Below are positions 21,821 to 32,900 of a DNA stretch of 64,000 nucleotides, in pieces. Origin of the DNA: Talpa occidentalis (lineage: Eukaryota > Chordata > Mammalia > Eulipotyphla > Talpidae); NCBI RefSeq assembly GCF_014898055.3, contig NW_023601433.1, positions 82,655,106-82,719,105 of the forward strand. The letters run 5' to 3'. Each line of letters begins with the position of its first letter. Positions within the stretch are counted from its first letter, which is position 1. The position numbers were made by a program, and so were the translations under genes. The notes beneath the pieces are model-generated. The model was not told the origin of the DNA and did not search any database. It saw only the letters and a program-made list of their open reading frames with translations.

Positions 21821-21975
21821 GGTGTTGGGGGTGTGTGCACGTGCATATATGGGTGCATGGGAGTGTGTTTCATCTGTGTGTGCATATGTGTGCGCAAGTG
21901 TTTCTCTGTGTGTAGGTGTTTGTGTGCAAGTGTTCCTGTGTGTTGTAGGTGCTTGTGCACGTGTGTATTCTCGCT
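21821..21975. repeat. GT-rich degenerate simple repeat
   Basis: Alternating GTGTGTGCACGTGCATATAT-type sequence with GTGT words throughout. It is an old, impure dinucleotide array. Confidence 0.8.
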
Positions 21976-23035
21976 CATGCACCTGCAGACCCTCCTCAGG
22001 CTCAAGTGGAACCCCTGCCACTGTGCTGAGTCCTGTGGTTTATCTCAGGCACATTTTCTGCAAACCAAGCTAAGAAATTGAAGTCCCTGGCTAGTCTGAA
22101 AAGTGAGTTGAGGGCCGAAGCAGGATCTGAGCCGAGTGGAGCTTCCCAGAGAGATGAGCACTGGCAAGTGGATTTCTGGCCCCAGGAACAGGAGAGTGAT
22201 GGAAAGAACAGACCGGAGAAGGAAGGAGCTGGGAACAGCAGGAGTAGCCAGAGCGTTCCACGAGTGGTGTGTCCACACCCAGACCCACCGGAAGGAGGTC
22301 AGCTGCACCGGCGCGTTCCGGCTCCCCCGACGGGTGTGCTGGCAAACTTCAGCAGTATTTGCATGAATCTGGAAGGATATCGTAACAGCATGACTGCAAT
22401 ACAAACCAAAGCAAAAAGCCACCCTATGAACTACTGGATGAGAAAACTTTCTAACCTAGAAGTCCCCAAAGTGATGTCGTAAGAAAAACAAAACAAAACT
22501 CAGCAGATGGTCAGTAGGATTCTTTGATACTTTTTGGTCCAGTGAGTCTGGAGGGAGCCTTGACCTCAGCTAAGAGCCACCTTTATTTTTGTCAGCCGCA
22601 GGACTTCTGAGTTGTTGCCATGACGAGGAAGGTTTCTCAGGGTGGGGTTCCTGGTGGTGACACTGTTACGTCTGTTTGTAGCACAGAATTCTTCTGGAAG
22701 TAGGGGCATTTGGACAACAGTGAAGAAAAATGGAACTAAAAAATTGCTGCTTTTTTTCTTAGGGCTTGGACTTTCTGGGGAGCTGCTGAGGTCACAGTGA
22801 GTGAAGGGTAGCAGCTGAGTCTGCGGGGCTTCCCCTCAGGGGATCAGTGAAGGGGATGGATGTTGGATTCGACTCGCAGATTCCGGGACTCTTCACTCAT
22901 GACACTCAAGACACACAAGGAAAGCCAAACCTTACGAGCATTGTTAGCCCACAAAAGAAATTCATTTCCCTTCTCAGCATACATTGTTCTCTTTTTTATA
23001 CTACTGGGGTTATCAATATTATCACTGATAGTAGT
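21976..23035. other. Single-copy DNA, no gene seen
   Basis: A plus-strand frame of 134 codons (22078-22482) overlaps a minus-strand frame of 125 codons and has no domain. No repeat recognised. Confidence 0.45.
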
Positions 23036-23225
23036 TAATATTTATAAAGTGCCTACCACACACAGGGCACTAAAAATAGGTGGACCTACTTATTGCATCA
23101 AATCCTTTCGACAAAGCAAGCTCTTATTATCTTCACTTTATGCCTGAGTTTCAGAAGGGGATGTGGCTCGATCCACATCACACAGTGAGCACGCTAAAAA
23201 GCTGAGAAGCAAATCTACCTCTGAC
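23036..23225 (-). repeat. MIR SINE remnant
   Basis: TATTTATAAAGTGCCTACCA, CACAGGGCACTAAAAATAGG, GCTCTTATTATCTTCACTTT, then ATCACACAGTGAGCACGC form the reverse MIR order. Confidence 0.65.
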
Positions 23226-23239
23226 TCTGGAGCCCAAGG

Positions 23240-23375
23240 CTGATGGAGGAATGGCAGTCCTGGAGTCAGAAAAAAACTGACTCACAACCTTAGCTCTCCC
23301 ATCCACTTGCTGTATGATCCCGAGCAAATTACTACACTTCTCTAGACTATGGTTTTCTTTGCCCTAACTGGGATC
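23240..23375 (+). repeat. MIR SINE remnant
   Basis: GTCCTGGAGTCAG, CTTGCTGTATGATCCCGAGC, AAATTACTACACTTCTCTAG and ATGGTTTTCTTTGCCC are degraded forward MIR blocks. Confidence 0.55.
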
Positions 23376-23449
23376 CACCAAACAAATGGAGCTCTTCAGT
23401 TGCATGAAAAGGGGTGTAAGGGACCGAATAAGGATCACCCACTCATTAA

Positions 23450-23714
23450 TTTTTAAAAAAAGATTTATTTATGCATACAAGAGCTGGGGTACAGACCAGA
23501 GGTGTGGGGAATGAGACGATTCACCAGAGACAGAGCGGGGAGCAGAACAGGTGAATGTACTGAAACACACTGCTGAGGGGAGCAGTGGGCGAGACAGGAG
23601 AGGTCTGCTGCACCATGTGGGCTAATTCATTGGCTGGGGATCGAACTCAGGCTGCCATGGAGGGCTGTTGCAGTGGTGGAGCTGAGACTTAACCCTAAGC
23701 CATCAGGGAGGCCC
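23450..23714 (-). mobile_element. Lineage-specific tRNA-derived SINE
   Basis: Reverse copy: TTTTTAAAAAAAGATTTATT, ATGCATACAAGAGCTGGGGT, GATTCACCAGAGACAGAGCG, CACTGCTGAGGGGAGCAGTG, ending GCCATCAGGGAGGCCC. Extra sequence near the tRNA-like end (about 23650-23690) makes it slightly atypical. I could not define its target-site duplication. Confidence 0.88.
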
Positions 23715-24839
23715 AGCATAGTAAAGTTTCTAAAAATCCTGTAGCAAAGGAATCTGTTGATGTTAAATGCAAGTGTGTATTTCTTGAGTGTATTTTATAA
23801 ATGATGATGCAAATTATCTTCTGCCTACCACTCCCTTCCCCTCCCCTTCTACCCTCCACCACCTATGAAGCCGGCTTGAAAATTAGTCATCTGCAGAGCA
23901 CGTTTTGAGAAAAATAAATCTAGGTGATGGATATAAAATGTCTCTGTTGGGGGCTGAGAGTTAGAGCTCAATAAAGAGTAATTGGTTAGCTGCCCAATAA
24001 TGGAAATGAAAAAAAATAAATGGATTCTAGCTTGAATGGTGTTTTGGGGTGTTATTAGGAATCCTCACACCTCAGTTGGAAACTCTCCAAGGGAGCACTT
24101 AGGAACTCCCCAAAATAGCACCCTTAATCCTTTACGCCTGACTCAGGCAAGGGGAAGGTGATGGCCTGGGTGATTCAGCCTTTTGCTCCCGCTGAAACTG
24201 TTGACTTGCTGCATCTCCTCTTTGATGGTGCTGAAGTCAGAGCTTTGCTCATCTTCCAGGCACCCAGGTTGAAAGAGCTCAGATTAGCTCCATGACTCAT
24301 GAGTTTCCCCTGCCACTTTATGCGTTATTCCAGAACAGAACCTAGATTGGCTGCACTACGTGTGAAATTCCTCAGTGTTACCTGGACACAGAGGTCAAGC
24401 CTAGTCAAAGTAGCCATCTCTTACCCATCCCAAAGCTGGCTTGAGTCATGAAGAGGCCTCCCAGCTTCGTCCAAGCCATAGTCAAGTTCCTGAGCTCAGA
24501 GTCTATGGTGGGACGAGGGAGCTGAGTGCACTTCTAGAGCTTCAGACAGGACCTAGTTCCTAAGTCCTACAACATCTCTTGGCAAGTAAGAGACAGAAAA
24601 GCTGCCTCTGGCCATTTCAGAAAGTTTCAAATGTTGCCATGAGGACAATACAGATGATAAATGATCAGAAAATTAACTCAGAAAGGGCGAATCAAATCTT
24701 GTGTCACAGTGAGATTATTTTATGGGTCACATGCATCAAGTTGAAAGTTGGATCCACTCTCAACGTTTTTCTCAATGCTGTTCCTTTCCAGTTCATGACC
24801 CCTATATGCGTCCAGTTAACTAATCCATTTGTTCAAGCC
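23715..24839. other. Single-copy DNA, no gene seen
   Basis: AT-rich at first, then mixed. A pyrimidine-rich patch is at 23830-23860. No repeat or coding signal recognised. Confidence 0.45.
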
Positions 24840-24990
24840 AGAATACAAACCCTCACTGGAAGGCGAGCTCCATGGGGGCGGAAAGTTCTTCAGTTGTATT
24901 CATCACTCTTCATCCTTGTCCTTCATCCCAGTACCTTAGTGAGGGTTTGGCACAGAGTAGGTACTCAACAATCTTTGTGCAAGGACTTCT
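24840..24990 (+). mobile_element. L2 LINE 3' end
   Basis: GGCGAGCTCCATGGGGGCGG, CATCCCAGTACCTTAGTGAG, GGTTTGGCACAGAGTAGGTA, CTCAACAATCTTTGTGCAAG is the typical L2 3' end. A 138-codon open frame crossing it is therefore not a gene. Confidence 0.8.
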
Positions 24991-26019
24991 GCTAACATTT
25001 CGGTATGGATAACTGCAATTCCTTGACAATCCTCCCAAGCAGAGATCCTGTCCCCATTCCTTCTTCTGAATGCATGGTAACTGATCAATAGAATATGATA
25101 GTTGATCTTTCAAGGCCCCCAGGGAACCCAGAAACAGCATTGAGGGCTCTTATGACCAAGCCTTGGACATCTGAAGATGTTACTTCCATTCTATTGGTCA
25201 ACAAGTCATGGGAGTCATTCCGGATAAAAAGGGAGGGCAAATTGATATCACCTCTCAATGATGCAGACAGTGTGAGTCCATTCATTCCCCCAAGGATTTG
25301 AATATCTCCCCAATGGGTGGAGTAGCAAAGGATTTGTTACCATCTTTAATCTGCCACATTTACCTTTCAAGGTTGTTAAGAGGATTAAATATGATGATTT
25401 ATACAAAGTGCCTGTTTCAGTTTTGCACATAAGGAAAGACATCCCTTTCTCTGGGTGGATATAACTTCTTGGCCAGCAGAGATCGGGCTGGGACTTAGCA
25501 GCCCTCTGCAGCCTCCCCTAGCTGCCATGGAGCAGGACACAACCTGCACAACCGTACACAGCAGCCCTGTCTAGATAGGGAAGGCCCCAGGAACATCATC
25601 CATCATGAAAAAGAGTTGATGCCACCATTGTGGAGGGCATCAGCTGTTCTGGCCAACCTGGTATCTACCCCTTTTACTTCTGATCTCAGCACCTGGGTTT
25701 GCCCTATTGGGACCATCTCTACCCACTCCCATTACATGCAACCCCCAGGGGAGAATCAATCTCTGCCTTTTACCCAGAGGTTATCATATGACCCAACCTG
25801 AGCTAATCAGATCTATTTTCTCTCCAGTATCCGACTTTTAAGCAGGGTGACTCACGGAACCAAAGATTATTGGTGTTCTTTCATGCCCCAAAGCGGTGGC
25901 CAGGAGGACTGTCCATGAACTTCCAGCTCCTCAAATGAGGTGCTGAACAAGTTCCCTGAACATGTTCACCTCTGACATCTGCTGCTTCTGTTTCCTGAGC
26001 TATTGGATACTCTTCCAAT
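24991..26019. other. Single-copy or very old repeat DNA, no gene seen
   Basis: The part from about 25620 to 26110 has the look of a degraded LTR-like or other old repeat (a CCAATAAAGCC signal near its right end). I cannot name it. No coding signal. Confidence 0.4.
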
Positions 26020-26021
26020 AA

Positions 26022-26045
26022 AGCCTTTTTTTTTTTTTTTTTTTT
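26022..26045. repeat. Poly-T tract
   Basis: About 22 T in a row following AATAAAGCC. Confidence 0.95.
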
Positions 26046-26292
26046 GCATATGTTAGCCAGAGTAGGTTTCGGTTGCTTCCAATCCAGCCTGAAAGGATTC
26101 CTAATCATTGGTGCCTTTGTTCTGACCATAAGAGTTTCTGCTTCTTGTCCTTGGTATTCTCACACCTGTATCACTTGCCTTTTCTCTCTGCCTGTTAGCC
26201 CCACTGTCGGTCAACTGTCATGGCTAACATTTAATGGGTCTTTTCTGGGTCAAACCATCAGCAAGAGGCTCAGTATAAAGGACATATGTCAG

Positions 26293-26602
26293 GGCCTCCC
26301 CGGTGGCGCCGAGGTTGAGCGCTGGGCTGCGAAGCTGCCCGTAGCCTCTGCAGCGCTGGTTCAATCCCCGGCCACTAGGGAGGGTCCCACATGGCGCGCA
26401 GATCTCTCCTGCCGTGACCGCTGCTCCCCTCAGCAGTGTACTTCAGTCCTTCTGCCTGCTCTGCTCCCCGCTCTGGTGAATTCTCTCACCCTCCCGTGCT
26501 TCTGCCTGTACCCAGTGCTTGTATAAATAAATAAATAGAGGGCGGATCAACATGGTGGTGAGGAAATGCTGCGAGTAAGATCTCCCATATAGAAAAAAAA
26601 AA
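26293..26602 (+). mobile_element. Chimeric insertion: young-subfamily SINE plus L1-like leader
   Basis: A CpG-rich SINE (GGCCTCCCCGGTGGCGCC head, CACATGGCGCGCAGATCTC, TGTACCCAGTGCTTGTATAA) ends in AATAAATAAATA without its TCTT terminator. At 26538 it runs directly into GAGGGCGGATCAACATGGTG, GTGAGGAAATGCTGCGAGTA, and an A10 run (26593-26602). The added 55 bp resemble the start of a mammalian L1 5' UTR, including a YY1-like CAACATGGTGG. A 16-bp duplication AAAGGACATATGTCAG (26277-26292 and 26600-26615, sharing tail A) encloses the whole unit. SINE and leader therefore arrived together. Confidence 0.9.
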
Positions 26603-26739
26603 GGACATATGTCAGTGTTAAGTCAGAAGTACAAATCAGTTTTAAATTCAAACTGTGTGATGTTGGTCAAGGTCACTAAGCAGTGAAGTCGCTAATTTAT
26701 ATCTTTGATGTGAAAATAATGCCTGGCCCCTTCCTCCTG

Positions 26740-26900
26740 TCATGAGGTCCTCCTGTGTGCCCAGCCCTGAGCCAGGTACCGCAAGGGATACAGAAATAGT
26801 TAAGGCAGAAATCCTACTCTGTGGAGTTGGTCACTGGGGAGGGCAGACAAGCGGACTGACACACAAAGAGACAGAACATCTCTAAACTGAGGGAGCTGGA
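26740..26900 (-). mobile_element. L2 LINE 3' remnant
   Basis: GTCCTCCTGTGTGCCCAGCC, CTGAGCCAGGTACCGCAAGG, GATACAGAAATAGTTAAGGC and AGAAATCCTACTCTGTGGAG follow the reverse L2 3' end. Confidence 0.6.
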
Positions 26901-27384
26901 GAAAAGACACCCAGAATTACTTCTCCCTCTTTCTGATTTCCTGCCAGTCCTCTGCACTGGCTGAGCCCACCTAGAATTCATAGTGGACAGAGGCCCGTCC
27001 ATGCAGGCCATTCGGGTCAGCCTCCGAGAGCGCAGAGGCAGGTGGGACCAGGAAACACTCAGCTCAACGTGCAGAAGCATGTTGGAGCAGAAGGAATGAC
27101 GGGCTGGAGTCTCGTCAAGTCTAGTCTGACCCCCTCAGAGAGATGCAAAGAGGAAGGGTATTTCCCAGGTCAGAGTCAGCAAGTGACATGTTTTCATTCC
27201 AGAAAGCTCTGCAACTCAGGTTTTCTGACTCCAAACTCCATGCACTGTCACCAAACCCTGCTGTGAATCCTTACCTAGGCAGGAGATGGGCTGAATCCAT
27301 AGGTAGAAGACAGGTGTTCTAGCTGGGAAAGAAAATAGCCCCCACAAGGATCCTTCCATGCATGACCACCTCAGCCCACCCCTT
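26901..27384. other. Single-copy DNA, no gene seen
   Basis: No repeat or coding signal recognised. Confidence 0.4.
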
Positions 27385-27850
27385 TACTCAATATTCATTG
27401 AGTATCTACAAAATAATGATACATCCAGCACTAGTCCCGTCCCCCAAGGTGCAAGCATGGGGGAGAAGACAGACATTCAAGCACGCACACGCTTAACATG
27501 ACTAACTCCTAAGGTACAGGTGTGGACAGCAAAGCCCAAGGGGACACACAGACACCCTTGGGACTGAGAAAGACCTTCCTGGGTAAGATGATGCTCAAAT
27601 TGAGTCCAGACCCAAGAGGAGCTGTCCTTGAGATGGACATGACTGGAATGGCATTCCTGAGAGAGGGCACAGCATAGGCAAAGGCACAGAGGCTTGAAAA
27701 ATCTAGTTCCACATGGAGTGTAAGAAGAGAAGTAGCTGCAGCAGAAGGTATCAGGGGGAGAAGGGTGGAGGCAAGAAAAGAAAAGTCAGCAGGGTTGCCT
27801 CCTGGAGAAGCTCAGAGTAGTGCTGAGGAGTCTGGGTTCCTCTGAAGACT
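27385..27850 (-). mobile_element. L2 LINE 3' region
   Basis: CAATATTCATTGAGTATCTA, GGGGGAGAAGACAGACATTC, GACCTTCCTGGGTAAGATGA, TGGCATTCCTGAGAGAGGGC, CATAGGCAAAGGCACAGAGG are successive blocks of the reverse L2 3' region. Confidence 0.7.
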
Positions 27851-29399
27851 GACAGGCGGTGAGGCAGGTGCTGGTCAGGTCCCACCCCTTGCCCCATGGA
27901 AGCCAGTTTTAGTGCCTCGTGTCCACCAGGCACTGCCTTGTCTATGTTTTGCATTCTCCGAAGCTGCAAAAGGCTGGCTCAGCCACACACAGGCACAAAG
28001 CAGCAGGCAGGAAAGTTAACACCCTCAGAGAAGATTCTAAACAAATAAAGGATGGGGTCAATTTACCAACAGATGAAAGCTCTCGTTGCTGGAAAATTCT
28101 GAGGCATGTGCTTTGCAGGGCCCTGAGCTCCCCAGGGGGACGGTGCCCCAATTGCCCACGGGAGTAACCGGCTCTTGTACATACTCTCTTCTCTTCTCTT
28201 CTCTTTCCCGGCTCACTGTCCTCTCCTGCATTTGCTTCCTGCAAACATCTCTCAAATAACAACTCACATCCAAATTCCTGTCTCCAGATCTGCTTTGAGG
28301 ATGCAAACCAAGACAGGGGGACGCTAGGAGGCTTTAAGGCAGGAGCAGAAATAATGGTTAGCGTTCGACGATGATCAGATCAGAGGCCTGGAAAGGTCAT
28401 CCCAGGGGTGGCGGGTGGCAGAAGATGGATTATAGGGAGGAGGAAAGTGGAAAGAGCCAGGAGGACGAGCCAGGAGGCCACCGGGACGGAGCACTTCGCT
28501 CAGAGCCAGGCCAGTGTCGACCGAACCAGGGGAGGGCCTGCAGGGTATCCACATGTCTGCCCCCCCCCCCAAACAAAACCCTAAAAAAATGGTCTTCTGG
28601 CCCTGGATTCAGCTGGTGTGTCTCTGAGTAACCTGGGACCGCAGTAAACCTCAAAGCTGCGGTGCCTTTCCCAGCCCATGACTCCAGAGAAGGGTAATCC
28701 CTTTAAAAGAGTGTTTAGAAGCAGAGGGTGGAGCAGAAGGTGCTTTTAACAAGGCTCAAAAAAAATTAAATTAAACACAAACACGCACATACATACACCC
28801 TCAGCTATGCCCACGGGGAAAACACAGCAATTACTATTTACTCCAAAAATCTGGAGTGATTTGTGGCTTGGGGAGGGAGTGAGGTTATTTATGGTGCAGG
28901 ATAGAAGGAACTTTCTGCTCCTGACTCTCCCCAGTAAGTGACAGCCAGCCCAAGGGGGAGTTTATCTCGGCTTCTCACTGACTTGCACCCACCAAGGGTC
29001 TCAAAGAGAGCGGAGTCAACAGGCACGAGAGACAAGGACATAAATTGACACAGAGGAGGGGGTGAGGCAAAGCCCTGGGCTGCTGATTTTGTGCTGTGCT
29101 TTGAAATCTTAGAACTGGAAGCGGTTGTAAATTTTGTGGTGTGAGAGATGGGGATAATAAACGCTGCTCCAAAAACTGGGGCGTTTTCAGCTCACGTGGA
29201 GTCCATTAGCACCCAGGAAGCTCCCTCCAGGCCTTGCGCCTTCTCCCCCACCTCCTCCAGGGTGCCCTGCATTTCTAGAGCAAAATAGTTGTTGTCCTGT
29301 GTGGCTAGTGGCCTTGCAATAGCATTGACAAAGCCACTGACCCCGCTCGCTTGATGTGTGATGTTCTTACGTCTCTTGGGCTTCCCCTGCCAAGCACAG
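27851..29399. other. Single-copy DNA, no gene seen
   Basis: Contains a (TCTCT)n patch at 28184-28206 and a C11 run at 28560-28570. Open frames up to 106 codons overlap on both strands. No gene or named repeat. Confidence 0.45.
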
Positions 29400-29510
29400 T
29401 TGGGCAGGATTCACCTCTGCTGTGTGACTCCAGGCACTAACTCAACCTCTCTGAGTCTCAGTGGCCTCCTCTGGGAAACCGGGATAAAGCTCAGTGCCCA
29501 GATATTGCCC
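29400..29510 (+). repeat. MIR SINE remnant
   Basis: CTGCTGTGTGACTCCAGGCA, CTAACTCAACCTCTCTGAGT, CTCAGTGGCCTCCTCTGGGA are the forward MIR core. Confidence 0.75.
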
Positions 29511-29664
29511 AGATGGAAAAGGGCTAGCACGTGCTGAAGGCTCGTGGCCCACTCTCTGAGTCACCCATGTCCACAGGCGTGCCCGGAGAGCAATTGTGTC
29601 CTTGATCTCATAGCTGTTCTTGTTCCCCCGGACCCTGCACCCAGATTGGTGGCTGTGCAGGGAA

Positions 29665-29850
29665 AGAGCCTGGAGTTGGGGGTTGGAGAGCTCTGAGGTC
29701 AAATCCTGTCACTTACTAGCTGTGTGATCTTCGGCAAGTCACTTAACCTCTCTGAGCTTCAGTCTCTACTTCTGCAGTATGAGGATGACAGCATCAGGCT
29801 GCAGGGTGGCTGCTGGGATTGACTCAGGGACCAGGGAATAGTTGAGGGCT
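29665..29850 (+). repeat. MIR SINE, well preserved core
   Basis: CACTTACTAGCTGTGTGATC, TTCGGCAAGTCACTTAACCT, CTCTGAGCTTCAGTCTCTAC closely match the MIR core. The 3' part is degraded (ATGAGGATGACAGCATC). Confidence 0.85.
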
Positions 29851-30694
29851 CATATTCTGCCGTGGGTGCCATGCTAAGTTCTCGAAACTGGGAAACAACC
29901 CAGTAAGGTAGGTCTTACAATACTCTGTGTTTTCTAGGAGTCAATAGAAATGCAGAAAGGTGAAGTCACTTCCCTCGCATCCTCAGCCATGAGCAGCTCC
30001 AGTGCCTCCCAAGTCTGTGCAAAGATCTCATCCAGAGCCCTGGACATAGTAAGTGCTCAATAAACACTCCCCTATTCCTTCCTCTCCAGGGCTGCCTCGC
30101 TCATAAGTGACCCCATGCAGCAAAGAGACTTCTAAGAGAAAATGAAATTTCTCAGATGCCAATAACTTAGAATGTAGGAATCCCTCATCCTAGGGTGAAG
30201 AACACACCCTCTGCCTCAGCACTTACCCCAAACACCACTGCAGCTGCATTTGCGTCCCTGAGCACGGCCGGCCAAGAGAGAGCCAGAGAGTTTTGCTGGT
30301 CCAGTGGGGACCAGCTAATGGAGAAGGGTTTTGCCTTCCCCTCCCTTGTTGCCTGGTCGATTTGCATTGATCCCAGTTCGGCGAGAGCCGTCTTTCAAAG
30401 TTTATTCTGGTGTCAATTTTTATAGTTCCCCCCACAGATCAATACCGTGCAAAAACATTAAGGCAAACTTTGTGAAAGCCGATCGTTCAATATGAGTTTT
30501 ATGAATGGCTCCCGGCCCCAGCTCTAAGCATTTGGAAGTAAGTGGTACCTTTAATCAGATGAGTGATAGCAGCCAGTCAATAGGGATGCTTTCTCAGCCC
30601 TTGGAGGAAGAGGAGCTAAACCTCTGACTCCCTTTGTCAAATGCATTTGTTTCTCTCAGTTGGAGGAGCTGGCCGGGTGTAGTGGTTGAGAGCT
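29851..30694. other. Single-copy DNA, no gene seen
   Basis: A short L2/MIR-like tail (CCTGGACATAGTAAGTGCTC, AATAAACAC) lies at 30035-30070. The stretch 30425-30590 is repeat-free and AT-rich and might be a conserved element. No coding signal. Confidence 0.4.
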
Positions 30695-30824
30695 GGGTCC
30701 TAAGGATAAATAAACTGATTTTTAAATATGGATCCAGGATAAGAACAGCCATTCCACGGTGAAAGGAAATCCAGTGGGTCATTAAGTATAAGTGAAGGCG
30801 TCCATCCTCACTTGTCCTCAAGGA
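30695..30824 (+). repeat. 130-bp direct repeat, copy 1 (unassigned family)
   Basis: Aligns without gaps to 32771-32900 at roughly 85 percent identity by eye. Shared blocks include GATAAATAAACTGAT, CCAGGATAAGAACAGCCATT, GGTCATTAA and GTCCATCCT. I do not recognise the family. Strand is given only relative to the other copy. Confidence 0.85.
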
Positions 30825-30984
30825 AGGGTCACTTGCAACCAAAAGATGTGCCCCATGCCCAGCACCTTGGAGAGATAGAAAAAAGGTGTGATTGAGCAGC
30901 AGGTAGTCTCTGATTCTCTGAATGGGAGAGTAAGATGGTCTCCACCCTACTCGAGGAACATTCTAGAATTAGCACGGAAAACTA

Positions 30985-31330
30985 GAGCAGGCGTGTTGCA
31001 TGACTCAGCAATCTTCCTCCCAGTTATATACACACAGGACTGTCGTGCAATGTTCACTGCGGCATCGTTCACACTGGGACAGCGGGTGCTGTCCCAAAGA
31101 CAATGAGTCAATCCACCATCCCAGCAGCGTCTCGTTGAGAACATCTGGTGACAGTGGTGAAACGGCAGAGCTATGTGCATGGACAGTTGGAGGAAAAAGC
31201 AGTGAGAAAGGTTGTTGACATGATAATATGGACATTGTGACACTGTGTCTAGGAAGTTCTCAGACGTACAGGCCATCCTATCCTGTGTTCGTGAAGCTAC
31301 ATGAGACAAACATGTGGGTAAATCATTGCA
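30985..31330 (+). mobile_element. Ancient L1/HAL1-like LINE remnant
   Basis: GCATGACTCAGCAATCTTCC, CAGTTATATACACACAGGAC, TGTTCACTGCGGCATCGTTC, ACACTGGGACAG and CCAAAGACAATGAGTCAATC follow the order of the ORF2 end of old L1 elements (first-base drift throughout). No intact frame. Confidence 0.5.
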
Positions 31331-31494
31331 AGGATTGGGGTGATTGTATAGCCCGGCAGGTAGGGAGAGATGTAGGAGAACGGCTACAAAGGGGGGGGGC
31401 TTGTGTTATGTGAGTCATGACGTCATTTATAGAAAATAATAATAAACAAAATAATCTAAAGCAAACACACTAAAATGTGTCTGTTTGAGTTTGA
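31331..31494. other. Short unassigned DNA with G9 run
   Basis: A G9 run lies near 31390, followed by AATAATAATAAAC-type AT-rich sequence, which may be the tail of the preceding old LINE. Confidence 0.35.
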
Positions 31495-31575
31495 CTCACT
31501 ACTCACCCTTAATGCCTAGCACTGTGTCTGGTATACAGAAGGTGCTCAATAAATAGTCACTCAATGAAAGGGCGG
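31495..31575 (+). mobile_element. L2 LINE 3' terminus
   Basis: AATGCCTAGCACTGTGTCTG, GTATACAGAAGGTGCTCAAT and AAATAGTCACTCAATGAA is the L2 3' terminal pattern. Confidence 0.75.
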
Positions 31576-31984
31576 TGAGTTTGAAACACCTGGGTGTTGG
31601 ATGCCAGGTGCATTATGCTTTTCTCTTTAATTTTATTTGCTTGCAGTGTTCCCTGGAGAAGGGGAGAGGGGTCAGAAAGGAGAGAGAGCGAGCCAGACAG
31701 GCTGGCTTCAAAGCCCAGCTCTGCTCATTAATGTGACCTTACACTCAGTCTGATTTTCACTAGCATGTTGTGGGTGCAGGCATTGTTTTGGTGGATGAGG
31801 GGCTAAACACAGACAAACACTGATAATAGAGACAGTGTGGAGATTTTGTGAAGCACTTTGCACGCGCCAGCGGCTCACCCAGGACCCTAAACCCCTTAGA
31901 GAATGCCCGTGACCGTGACGGAGTCTTTACCCACCAGTGAGTTCAGGCTCTCTGCGATGTGGGGTCTGGGCATCTGCATTTTGC
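31576..31984. other. Single-copy DNA, no gene seen
   Basis: Nothing recognised. Confidence 0.4.
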
Positions 31985-32095
31985 TTTTCTAGGTCCATCT
32001 GCTGCCCCTGAGGGCTGGGACCCAGTGTGTTGGTTCATTTCCATATCTTGTGTGTGCCTGACCCTATAGTAGGTGATAGAGTGAATGTTGGTTGG
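31985..32095 (+). mobile_element. L2 LINE 3' fragment
   Basis: CCCCTGAGGGCTGGGACCCA, TTTCCATATCTTGTGTGTGC, CTGACCCTATAGTAGGTGAT, and AGTGAATGTTGGTTGG fit a diverged L2 3' end. Confidence 0.6.
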
Positions 32096-32770
32096 AAAAA
32101 GAAAGGACATGAAAACCTAGCTGACCCGGATCACATTCCCATGAAGGGGGCATTTCTCCACTCCCCTCCCATGGGCTGAGGGACTGAGACGTGCTGGCCT
32201 GTCTGCACCCGTCACGTGGGCAAAGGGGAGGAGCTTGGCTCTGAGGCTCAGTGGCAAGGATGCTGACTGCTCTGCTCACTGTTCTTTCCTGTTGCACTTG
32301 CTTTGCTGAGCCCAGCGGGGTCCAGCAGAGTCTGTGATGAGGCATCTCCAATCTTACAGCCTTCACAGCCTCACTGGTGAGAGAAGAGGCCCACGGCCCA
32401 GAGAACCTCTCAGGTTGTGGGGGAGAAACCGAAGGCAAACTGAAGACAAACCTTAGTTTGTCCTCAGCATGTTTTCTATTTTGAGTACCCATGATGTGCC
32501 AAAGACAGCAAAGAAGACAGGGTCCCTGGAGTGTGCACAGAAGCACATCTGCAGGGAAACAGGCAGTTCCAATCCAGCATGTGCTCTGGCTGTGGCCTGA
32601 GAACCTTCCTTTGGTGCCTTCTGGTAAGATCTAGAAAGTTCCAGCATCCAAACTTGCAGACTGGTGTCAGAACCTTGGAAGAAGATCCTAGCAATAATTA
32701 GCTCTTCCTTAAGAAATGTGGCATCAGTCCCACCCTTGATGTGTCCATCAGGACAGAATAGGGCCCTGTT
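32096..32770. other. Single-copy DNA, no gene seen
   Basis: A minus-strand frame of 160 codons (32064-32546) begins inside the L2 fragment and has no domain; treated as chance. Confidence 0.45.
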
Positions 32771-32900
32771 GGGTCCGAAAGATAAATAAACTGATCTTTA
32801 AATGTGGACCCAGGATAAGAACAGCCATTTCACAGCAAAAGGTAATCCAAACGGTCATTAAATATAGGTAAAGGGGTCCATCCTTGCTCATCCTCAAGGA
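32771..32900 (+). repeat. 130-bp direct repeat, copy 2 (unassigned family)
   Basis: Partner of 30695-30824, same orientation and same length. Sequence outside the 130 bp is not alike. It is followed by short AGGGTAATCCTTAAATTACA / AGGGCAATCATTAAATTCGG near-repeats at 32905-32950. Confidence 0.85.

Noticed and set aside
24579..24995. A 138-codon plus frame
   Set aside because: Its C-terminal third is translated from the 3' end of an L2.
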